Shown in pieces: positions 57,530 to 64,000 of a stretch of 64,000 bases of DNA. The translations under genes and the position numbers were made by a program. The notes beneath the pieces are model-generated. The model did not search any database and had not been told where the DNA came from. It worked only from the letters and a program-made list of their open reading frames with translations. This DNA is from Candidatus Eiseniibacteriota bacterium (GTDB taxonomy: Bacteria > Eisenbacteria > RBG-16-71-46), in contig JACRIW010000038.1 in assembly GCA_016215625.1 (NCBI GenBank), positions 104,795 through 168,794 of the forward strand, in the 5' to 3' direction. The first letter of the stretch is position 1; every line of letters starts with the position of its first letter.

Positions 57530-60433
57530 ATGCACCTCGACACGATTCGCCGCCGACTTTCCGCCCTCACGCTGCTCGCCCTCGCGGCGGTCGCCGGATT
57601 CCTCGCGGCGCCGAGTCCCGCCTCGGCGCAGGACGAGGCTCCCGTCTACGCCACGGACCACCGCGCGGCGATCACCGAGTACAAGCGCCAGCAGCTGCTC
57701 GAGGAGTTCCGTCACGAGCAGCGCGAGCGCCGCGAGCAGGCCGAGCGTGCGCGCAAGGCCGCGAAGAAGGGCCGCAAGGGCGCCCAGGTCCGCCGCGTCG
57801 AGGAGACGCTCGGGCTCGAGGACATCGCCCCGGCCGCCGCGCGCCGCGTCGTGACCCCGTTCGGTGCGGTCAACCTGGCCGCGGTGCCGCTCAACACGAA
57901 GGCGAACGACAAGACCGCCGACGCCGCGGGCGCCGGACAGGCCGAGCAGCACATCGTCTTCCGCGGCCTCAACGGCCTGTGCGCGTGGAACGACGGCCAG
58001 GGCTTCAACCTCACGCCGCAGGACGTGCAGGGTTACGCCTACACGACCAACGGCGGCGCGACGTGGACCGACGGCGGCATCCCGCCGAAGACGGCCGCGA
58101 TCACCACGTGGACGTCGGATCCCGTCGTCACGGTCAACGAGAAGACGGGCGACTTCTACTACTGCGGCCTGACCTCGAACCCCTCGTCGACGAACGGCCT
58201 CGCCGTCGTGCGCGGCACGTTCTCGGGCGCGGCGTTCAACTGGAGCACGCCGGTCATGGTCGCCTCCGGCGCCAACGCCAGCGCGGCATACGACAAGCAG
58301 TGGTTCTGCGCCGACTCCTCGACCGGCAACCTGTACGTGACTTACACGAAGTTCGTGGTCGGCGGCAACGCCATCTGGTTCCAGCGCTCGACCGACAACG
58401 GCGCGACGTGGAGCACGCCGCTGCAGATCAGCTCCGCCACCGACAACGGCTACGTGCAGGGCTCGCGCCCGGCCGTGGGTCCGAACGGTGAGGTCTACGT
58501 CGTGTACTACGCGATCGGCCTCATCAACGATTACGACTACATGAAGATCCGCAAGTCCACCGACGGTGGCGTGACGTTCGGTGCCGAGACGATCGCGGCC
58601 AGCCTGTTCACGAACTTCGGCACCGGCGCGCCGGGCTTCAATCGCGAGCGCGGCATCACCATGCCGGGCATCGCGGTGGACCGCTCGTTCGGACCGAACC
58701 GCGGCCGTGTCTTCGTCTCCTACAACGAGACGGTGGACTGGCTCGTGGATCCGCTCGGTGGCGGCGGCTCGAAGAGCGAGGTCGAGAACAACGGCAATTT
58801 CGCGAACGCGACCGCGTTCACGATCGGCCAGACGATCCGCGGCTCGATGAGCTCGACGACCGACACGGACAACTGGAAGTTCTCCGCCGTGCAGGGTTCG
58901 ACCTACATCTTCTGGGTGGACTCGCTCCGTTCGACCTACAAGTACACGTTCCGCGTGTACTGCCCCAACGACACGTCCGTGGTCTCGCGCATCGCGATGG
59001 GCGGCAACGCCTCGACCGCCGGCCAGCAGGGCTTCATCGTGTGGACAGCGCCGAGCACCGCGACCTACTACCTGCGCTGGTCGCCCGCGACGGGCACCGG
59101 CACGGGTACGGGCTACCGCATCCGCACCGGTGTGCACACGGCGAACGTGCTCGACGTGGCGCGTGACCAGCGCGACGCCATCGTCGTCTCCTCGCCGAAC
59201 GGCGTCGCCTGGAGCGCGGGCGTCCGCATGAACGACGACGCGGCCCGCTACGACAACTGGCTGCCCGAAGTCGCGGTGGCTTCCGACGGCGCCGTGTACG
59301 GCTTCTGGACGGACTTCCGCGACGCGGCGGCGAGCTGCGGCGGCGGCTCGCACATGCGCCTGAGCCGCTCGTTCGACGGCGGCGCCACGTGGGCGGCCAA
59401 CCAGATCGTCACGTCGTCGCTGACGGCGAACTGGACGCAGGTCTCGAGCAACATCGCGCCGAACCAGGGTGACTACAACGGCTTCTACGGCGGCGACCTG
59501 CTCTCGATGGCGTGGGCGGACGGCCGTCTCGGCGACGCGGACGTGTACACGGCGCGCGTGCCCGTCACCTTCACGCTGGGCAGCTGCGTCGCCAGCCAGA
59601 CGATCGTGGCCGGCAACACGCTCAGCTCGAGCGTGGACGTGAACAACCTGAACAGCATGTTCGGCAACACGTACAACTACTCGATCTCCGTGAACCGCAG
59701 CTGGCCCGGCTTCCCGGTCACCGGCACGATCGCGGTGGGAGAGTCCGGCACGAACTCGGTGCCGGTGTCGATCACGGTGCCGGACTCGGCCGCGCACAAC
59801 GAGGTGGTCACGGCCTGCGTCACGGTGAGCATCAACGGCGCCGCGAAGCAGAGCTGCTGCTTCAACCTCCAGGTGAACAACATCATCACGCCGGCGCTGG
59901 CTTCGCTCGCGAGCTCGACGGCCGAACCCGGCCGCGTCTCGCTGCGCTGGCTGGTGGATTCGCGCGCGACGGTGAACGCCTACCGCAGCACCGACGGCGT
60001 GCAGTGGGAGCCGATGGGCCAGTACTCGCCCGACGCCGAGGGCTACGTGACGGTCGAGGACCTGAACGTGCGCGGCGGTGAGCGTCTCGCGTACCGCCTC
60101 GGCCTCGTGTCGGGCGGCCGCGAGGTGTTCGCGGGCACGAGCTGGATCGCGGTGCCCGCGGGCGCCGAGTTCGCGATCGACCGCGTGTTCCCGAGCCCCG
60201 CGAAGGCCGGTTTCTCGGTCAGCTTCTCGCTGCCGAACAACCGTCCCGCGACGCTGGACCTGATCGACCTCGCCGGTCGCCGCGTCCTGTCGCGCAACGT
60301 GGGCGTCATGGGCGCCGGCCGTCACACGCTCTCGCTCGAGGGTGAGACGAGCCGCCTGCCGATCGGCGTGTACGGCATCCGCCTGTCGCAGGACGGCAGG
60401 GTCGCGACGTCGAAGGTGAGCATCGTCCGCTGA
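57530..60433 (+). CDS. Secreted Asp-box (BNR) beta-propeller protein with PPC and FlgD/T9SS-like C-terminal domains
   Basis: 967 aa. GGAGG (57521-57525) precedes ATG 57530; an in-frame upstream start at 57446 would only delay the signal peptide (LTLLALAAVAGFLAAPSPASA), so 57530 is chosen. A charged helical region (~45-100) follows. At least four Asp-box motifs appear: TTNGGATWTDGG, STDNGATWSTPL, STDGGVTFGAE and SFDGGATWAANQ, indicating a sialidase-like propeller; no sialidase catalytic residues were identified. A PPC domain (VENNGNFANATAFTIGQTI...TDTDNWKFSAVQG) interrupts it. The C-terminus has an Ig-like part and a ~90-residue domain RVFPSPAKAGFSVSFSLPN...GVYGIRLSQDG. Likely surface or extracellular; ligand unknown. 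Confidence 0.8.
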   Translation: MHLDTIRRRLSALTLLALAAVAGFLAAPSPASAQDEAPVYATDHRAAITEYKRQQLLEEFRHEQRERREQAERARKAAKKGRKGAQVRRVEETLGLEDIAPAAARRVVTPFGAVNLAAVPLNTKANDKTADAAGAGQAEQHIVFRGLNGLCAWNDGQGFNLTPQDVQGYAYTTNGGATWTDGGIPPKTAAITTWTSDPVVTVNEKTGDFYYCGLTSNPSSTNGLAVVRGTFSGAAFNWSTPVMVASGANASAAYDKQWFCADSSTGNLYVTYTKFVVGGNAIWFQRSTDNGATWSTPLQISSATDNGYVQGSRPAVGPNGEVYVVYYAIGLINDYDYMKIRKSTDGGVTFGAETIAASLFTNFGTGAPGFNRERGITMPGIAVDRSFGPNRGRVFVSYNETVDWLVDPLGGGGSKSEVENNGNFANATAFTIGQTIRGSMSSTTDTDNWKFSAVQGSTYIFWVDSLRSTYKYTFRVYCPNDTSVVSRIAMGGNASTAGQQGFIVWTAPSTATYYLRWSPATGTGTGTGYRIRTGVHTANVLDVARDQRDAIVVSSPNGVAWSAGVRMNDDAARYDNWLPEVAVASDGAVYGFWTDFRDAAASCGGGSHMRLSRSFDGGATWAANQIVTSSLTANWTQVSSNIAPNQGDYNGFYGGDLLSMAWADGRLGDADVYTARVPVTFTLGSCVASQTIVAGNTLSSSVDVNNLNSMFGNTYNYSISVNRSWPGFPVTGTIAVGESGTNSVPVSITVPDSAAHNEVVTACVTVSINGAAKQSCCFNLQVNNIITPALASLASSTAEPGRVSLRWLVDSRATVNAYRSTDGVQWEPMGQYSPDAEGYVTVEDLNVRGGERLAYRLGLVSGGREVFAGTSWIAVPAGAEFAIDRVFPSPAKAGFSVSFSLPNNRPATLDLIDLAGRRVLSRNVGVMGAGRHTLSLEGETSRLPIGVYGIRLSQDGRVATSKVSIVR

Positions 60434-60452
60434 CGCGGAGCGAGTGGGACGA

Positions 60453-60480
60453 CGGGGCCGGCGCACTCGCGCCGGCCCCG
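60453..60480 (+). terminator. Rho-independent terminator after the Asp-box protein gene
   Basis: 12 bp perfect GC stem (60453-60464 with 60469-60480), 4 nt loop, followed by TTCGTTT. Confidence 0.75.
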
Positions 60481-60502
60481 TTCGTTTGGCGGTGTGCGCT
60501 CC

Positions 60503-60531
60503 TTGACCGACCGTCGGGGCGGTCCTACCTT
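60503..60531 (+). promoter_or_regulatory. Promoter for gcvT-gcvH
   Basis: TTGACC (60503-60508), 17 bp spacer, TACCTT (60526-60531); start near 60538. The ~27 nt leader contains AAGGAG before GTG 60565 and is too short for a glycine riboswitch. Confidence 0.6.
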
Positions 60532-60564
60532 GCGACGGGTTCTTCCCACACCAAGGAGTCTTCC

Positions 60565-61674
60565 GTGAGTGCACCGACCACGATGAAGCGCACCCCCTTC
60601 ACCGAATACCATCGGGCCGCAGGGGCGAAGCTGGTGGATTTTGCCGGTTTCGAGATGCCGGTCCGTTACACGGGCGACGTCCGCGAGCACCAGAGCGTGC
60701 GCACGGGCGTGGGCCTCTTCGACATCACGCACATGGGTGAGTTCCTGGTCCGCGGCGAGGGGGCCCAGGCCTTCCTCGACCAGGTCGTCACCAACGACGT
60801 CTCGGCGCTGGCCGTCGGCCAGGCGCTCTACTCGCCGATGTGCCGCCCCGACGGCGGCATCGTGGACGACCTGCTCGTCTACCGCTACGCGGACCACTAC
60901 ATGGTCGTGGTGAACGCCTCGAACATGGCCAAGGATTTCGCGTGGATGGAGCAGCAGAAGCCCGCCGGCGTGACCTTCGAGAACCACTCCGAGGGCACCG
61001 CGCTGCTCGCCGTGCAGGGCCCGAAGGCGGCGGACGTGCTGCGCGGGCACGTGCCGGACGCGGCGCTCGAGCTCGGTTACTACCGTTTCCTGCCCGGCCC
61101 GGTCTTCGGCGTCGAGGCGACGATCTCGCGCACGGGCTACACGGGCGAGGACGGCTTCGAGCTGTACTTCCCGGTCGAGCACGGCGCGAAGGTCTGGGAG
61201 GGGCTGATCGAAGCGGGCAAGCCGCACGGTCTCGAGCTCATCGGTCTCGGCGCGCGCGACACGCTGCGCCTCGAGATGGGTTACATGCTCTACGGGAACG
61301 ACATCGACGACACCACGACGCCGCTCGAAGCGGGGCTGTCGTGGACGGTCAAGATGAGCAAGCCGTCCTTCACCGGGCGCGAGGCGCTCGCGAAGCACAA
61401 GGCGGAAGGTCTCAAGCGCCGGCTCGTCGGTTTCCAGCTCGACGGTCGCCGCGTGCCGCGTCACGGCATGCCGATCCTCTCGGGCGGCCGCGTCGTCGGC
61501 GTCGTGACGAGCGGAACCTTCAGCCCCACGCTGGAGCGCCCGATCGGCATGGGTTACGTCGAGTCCGGCCTGCACACCACCGGCACGGAACTCGAGATTC
61601 AGGCGGGAACGACGATGTTGCCGGCGCGGGTCACCGCGCGGCCTTTCCATACGCGGGGTTCGCACCGCTCTTGA
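60565..61674 (+). CDS. gcvT: Glycine cleavage system T protein (aminomethyltransferase)
   Basis: Transfers the methylene group from H-protein-bound aminomethyl to tetrahydrofolate, releasing ammonia. 369 aa from GTG 60565 with AAGGAG upstream. Family motifs: TPFTEYHRAAGAKLVDFAGFEMPVRY, GLFDITHMGEFLVRG, SRTGYTGEDGFELYFP, RDTLRLEMGYMLYGND. gcvH follows 18 nt later. gcvP is not present, so the P protein must be encoded elsewhere. Confidence 0.96.
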   Translation: MSAPTTMKRTPFTEYHRAAGAKLVDFAGFEMPVRYTGDVREHQSVRTGVGLFDITHMGEFLVRGEGAQAFLDQVVTNDVSALAVGQALYSPMCRPDGGIVDDLLVYRYADHYMVVVNASNMAKDFAWMEQQKPAGVTFENHSEGTALLAVQGPKAADVLRGHVPDAALELGYYRFLPGPVFGVEATISRTGYTGEDGFELYFPVEHGAKVWEGLIEAGKPHGLELIGLGARDTLRLEMGYMLYGNDIDDTTTPLEAGLSWTVKMSKPSFTGREALAKHKAEGLKRRLVGFQLDGRRVPRHGMPILSGGRVVGVVTSGTFSPTLERPIGMGYVESGLHTTGTELEIQAGTTMLPARVTARPFHTRGSHRS

Positions 61675-61692
61675 GCGGCAAGGAGGCGTCAC

Positions 61693-62079
61693 GTGGGTTT
61701 TCCGGAAGACGTGCGGTACACGCAGGATCACGAATGGGCGCGTGAAGCGGGCGGTGTCGTGACGGTCGGCATCACGAGCTACGCCACCGAGCAGCTCGGC
61801 GACGTCGTGTTCGTGGAGCTGCCCGAAGTCGGCAAGGCGGTCGAGACCGGCAAGACGTTCGGCGTGGTCGAGGCGGTCAAGACGGTGAGCGACCTGTTCT
61901 CGCCCGTCGCCGGCGAGATCGTCGAGGTGAACTCGGCGCTCTCCGACAATCCCGCGATCGTGAACCAGGACCCGTACGGCGAAGGCTGGATGGTGAAGAT
62001 CAAGCTGGCCGACGCGGGCGAGTTCGCGAAGCTCCTGTCGAGCGCGGACTACGAGAAGCTCGTGGAGGAGGCGCACTGA
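61693..62079 (+). CDS. gcvH: Glycine cleavage system H protein
   Basis: Lipoylated carrier of the glycine cleavage system. 128 aa; GTG 61693 after AAGGAGG. YTQDHEWAREAGGVVTVGITSYATEQLGDVVFVELP opening and the lipoyl-lysine site in GVVEAVKTVSDLFSPVAGE. With gcvT and the upstream tdh-kbl pair it supports threonine to glycine to one-carbon flux. Confidence 0.96.
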   Translation: MGFPEDVRYTQDHEWAREAGGVVTVGITSYATEQLGDVVFVELPEVGKAVETGKTFGVVEAVKTVSDLFSPVAGEIVEVNSALSDNPAIVNQDPYGEGWMVKIKLADAGEFAKLLSSADYEKLVEEAH

Positions 62080-62116
62080 TGTCGCTCGCCCGGACGGCCC
62101 GCGCGGCCGCCACGGC

Positions 62117-62587
62117 ATGAGCCGCATCCTGTCCCACGAGCTGCCGGAGCGTGCGGACGCCGCACACTCCGCGGCCGGTACGGTGGAATGGACCTGTGAC
62201 CCGTGGCGGGAGAACGCCCGGGTCGCAGGTCTTTCCGCGTGCACGGCCGTCGCCCTGTGTGCGCTCGTCGCCGCCGCTCACGTGCCCTTCCTCGTGTTCG
62301 CCGGGCTGTGCGCGTTCGTGATCGCGGCCTTCGCGCCGGCGTTCACCGTCGTGCGCTGCCGCGCCGACCGCGAAGGCGTCGCGCGCCGCGGCTGGTTCGG
62401 GTGGGAGCGCCGTGCCTGGAAGGACGTGCGGCGGGTCGAACGGTTGTCGCGCGCGCTGCTGTGCTCGCCTTACGCGAGCCGCCATCCGCTCGACTCCGCA
62501 CGCGCGCTGTCGCTGCCGCTTCCCGCGGCGGAACGCGAGGCGCTGGTCGCACGGATCGAGTCCCTGCGGAGCGCGCATGGCCGCTGA
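62117..62587 (+). CDS. Small membrane protein of unknown function
   Basis: 156 aa. Two adjacent membrane segments (~residues 36-75: VAGLSACTAVALCALVAAAH and VFAGLCAFVIAAFAPAFTVV), then VRCRADREGVARRGWFGWERRAWKDVRRVE, a strand pattern like a bacterial PH domain, and a basic C-terminus. No clear Shine-Dalgarno before ATG 62117, 37 nt after gcvH. The 3' end overlaps the next gene by 11 nt. Not recognised as a named family; the coding call rests on tight spacing and the hydrophobic pattern. Confidence 0.6.
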   Translation: MSRILSHELPERADAAHSAAGTVEWTCDPWRENARVAGLSACTAVALCALVAAAHVPFLVFAGLCAFVIAAFAPAFTVVRCRADREGVARRGWFGWERRAWKDVRRVERLSRALLCSPYASRHPLDSARALSLPLPAAEREALVARIESLRSAHGR

Positions 62588-62891
62588 ACCGCTCGGGAAC
62601 GAGGATCTCGCACTGCTCGACCGGCTCGCCACGCGCGTCGCCGAGCTGCGCATGGAGACACCCGCGATCCTCGCGATCGAATCGGCGCGGCCGCTCTCGC
62701 TCGTCGCGAGCCAGGCCATGGTGTTCTTCGAGCCCTTCGTGCAGGCGCTCTTCCGGCTCGAGGACTACCGGCGCTACGCGGCACTCGTGGAACGGCGGGA
62801 GGCGCTGGACGCGCTCGTCGAACGCATCGAGGGCGCCGTGGATCGGCGCGATTCGGCCCGGCGCTCCGCGGCCTCGGGGGAGCGCCGGTGA
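62577..62891 (+). CDS. Small helical protein preceding the MutL-type gene
   Basis: 104 aa from ATG 62577, overlapping the previous gene by 11 nt and the MutL-type gene by GTGA, which supports it being a real gene. Mostly helical: LALLDRLATRVAELRMETPAILAIESARPLSLVASQAMVFFEPFVQALF, then a charged helix (LVERREALDALVERIEGAVDR). One moderately hydrophobic stretch but no convincing membrane segment. Unknown function; overlap suggests it acts with the downstream ATPase. Confidence 0.6.
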   Translation: MAAEPLGNEDLALLDRLATRVAELRMETPAILAIESARPLSLVASQAMVFFEPFVQALFRLEDYRRYAALVERREALDALVERIEGAVDRRDSARRSAASGERR

Positions 62892-64000
62892 ACGCGATTC
62901 CCTCCGACGTGCGTTCGATCCTCGCGACCGACTGCGGCTCGACGACGACGAAGGCGATCCTCATCGAACGCGGCCCGGACGGCTACCGGCTGCGCGTGCG
63001 CGGCGAGGCGCCGACGACGGTCGAGGCACCGTTCGAGGACGTGACGCGCGGCGTGCTGAACGCCGTGCGCGAGGTCGAGGAGCTGTGCGGACGCAAGCTG
63101 CTCGACGGCGACCGCATCCGCACGCCGCAGGAGGGTGACGAGGGCGTGGACCTGTACGTGTCCACCTCGAGCGCCGGCGGCGGGCTGCAGATGATGGTGA
63201 GCGGGCTCGTGAAGCAGATGACGGGCGAGAGCGCACAGCGCGCCGCGCTCGGAGCGGGCGCGATCGTGATGGACGTGATGGCGCTCAACGACGGGCGCCG
63301 TCCGCACGAGAAGATCCAGCTGCTGCGCCAGCTTCGCCCGGACATGATCCTGCTGTCCGGCGGCACCGACGGCGGTGACGTGAAGCGCGTCGCCGAGATG
63401 GCCGAACTGCTCGCGGCCGCGGACCCGAAGGCGCGGCTCGGCGCGGGCTACGAGCTGCCGGTGATCTTCGCGGGCAATCGCGATGCGGCCCCGGTCGTAC
63501 GCGACAGCCTCGGCGGCCGCACGGCGCTCAAGACCGTGGCGAACCTGCGGCCGCAGGCCGAGCGCGAGCACCTCGGTCCGGCGCGCGACGCGATCCACGA
63601 CCTGTTCATGGAACACGTCATGGCGCACGCGCCGGGATACGGGAAGCTCATGACCTGGTCGCCCGTGCCGATCATGCCGACGCCGGGCGCGGTCGGGCTG
63701 ATCATCGAGAAGATCGCGAAGCGCGATCGAATGGCGGTGCTCGGGGTGGACATCGGCGGCGCGACCACCGACGTCTTCTCGGTGTTCCGCGTGCCCGGAA
63801 CGGACGAGACCATGTTCAACCGCACCGTCTCGGCGAACCTCGGGATGAGCTACTCGATCTCGAACGTCATGGCCGAGGCGGGACTCGCGAACATCCTGCG
63901 CTGGGTGCCGTTCCCGGTGAACGAGCTCGACCTGCGCAACCGGATCAAGAACAAGATGATCCGGCCGACGAGCATTCCGCAGACGCTCGAGGACCTCGTC
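62888..64000 (+). CDS. MutL/GlmL-type ATPase (glutamate mutase accessory family), 3' truncated by window edge
   Basis: Open frame from GTG 62888 to the end of the window, 371 codons without a stop. ASKHA-type ATPase motifs: ILATDCGSTTTKAILIE near the N-terminus and VLGVDIGGATTDVFSV further on, with LLSGGTDGGD and NRTVSANLGMSYSI between and after. This matches the MutL family named from clostridial glutamate mutase operons (not the mismatch-repair MutL), thought to assist B12-dependent mutases. No mutase subunit is in view. Coupled to the small upstream gene by a GTGA overlap. The C-terminal part is missing. Confidence 0.85.
   Translation, partial: MNAIPSDVRSILATDCGSTTTKAILIERGPDGYRLRVRGEAPTTVEAPFEDVTRGVLNAVREVEELCGRKLLDGDRIRTPQEGDEGVDLYVSTSSAGGGLQMMVSGLVKQMTGESAQRAALGAGAIVMDVMALNDGRRPHEKIQLLRQLRPDMILLSGGTDGGDVKRVAEMAELLAAADPKARLGAGYELPVIFAGNRDAAPVVRDSLGGRTALKTVANLRPQAEREHLGPARDAIHDLFMEHVMAHAPGYGKLMTWSPVPIMPTPGAVGLIIEKIAKRDRMAVLGVDIGGATTDVFSVFRVPGTDETMFNRTVSANLGMSYSISNVMAEAGLANILRWVPFPVNELDLRNRIKNKMIRPTSIPQTLEDLV

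Noticed and set aside
60434..60564. Glycine riboswitch upstream of gcvT
   Set aside because: The predicted promoter leaves only ~27 nt of leader, and no aptamer-like sequence is seen upstream.
62888..64000. Mismatch-repair MutL
   Set aside because: The sequence has ASKHA ATPase motifs (DCGSTTTK, DIGGATTD), not GHKL ATPase motifs; only the name is shared.

Overview
The window is GC-rich, gene-dense DNA from a diderm (outer-membrane-bearing) bacterium. Evidence for the outer membrane is a complete run of lipid A/Kdo/heptose genes, BamA and Skp, LolCD, TonB-ExbB-ExbD and a TolC-type efflux set. A fused LpxC-FabZ, a TonB system accompanied by a PstS-like lipoprotein and a TPR protein, FlgD-/T9SS-like C-terminal domains on secreted proteins, and McsA-McsB-ClpC together suggest a lineage of or near the FCB group (for example Candidatus Eisenbacteria, Gemmatimonadota or Fibrobacterota). 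That placement is inference from gene content; no rRNA gene is present.

Layout. 1-3450: end of a purine operon (purL 3' end, purQ, a duplicated PurS-like gene, purF). 3574-7087: lysS translationally coupled to a LolC/E permease, then LolD. 7102-11254: mcsA-mcsB-clpC, the protein-arginine-phosphorylation/Clp proteolysis module, closed by a strong terminator. 11535-24253: one long envelope operon, bamA-skp-lpxD-lpxC/fabZ-lpxA-gnnA-like-lpxB-DUF374 acyltransferase-waaA-lpxK-nadB, almost all with start/stop overlaps. 24261-31224: a Minf_1886-like gene, msbA-like exporter, two GT9 heptosyltransferases on either side of proS, and a GmhB fusion. 31243-34366: the only minus-strand genes, a TPR/zinc-ribbon membrane protein and a DUF4388-TM protein. 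34552-35871: asnS. 35931-42129: PstS-like lipoprotein, TPR protein, two STAS proteins, ExbB, two ExbDs and TonB, ended by a strong terminator. 42314-49003: a YIP1-like membrane protein and a TolC/MacA/MacB-type export system with two permeases. 49040-54226: uvrA-tdh-kbl. 54477-60433: two large secreted proteins (subtilase; Asp-box/PPC protein) with related C-terminal domains. 60565-64000: gcvT-gcvH, two small genes, and the start of a MutL (GlmL-type) ATPase.

Together the genes build the outer membrane (protein insertion, lipoprotein release, lipid A-Kdo2-heptose synthesis and flipping), energise it (TonB complex) and export through it (tripartite pump). Interspersed are aminoacyl-tRNA synthetases and a threonine-to-glycine-to-C1 route (tdh, kbl, gcvT, gcvH; no gcvP in view). 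A recurring promoter form, TTGAC(A/C) then 16-18 bp then TANNNT, can be read in front of most transcription units.

The least ordinary parts are the STAS pair inside the TonB operon, the doubled PurS, a GnnA-like dehydrogenase in the lipid A operon with a departure from the E. coli LpxA pattern, the GmhB fusion, and the DUF4388 protein with a pseudopilin-like tail. No mobile elements, CRISPR arrays, tRNA or rRNA genes were found.
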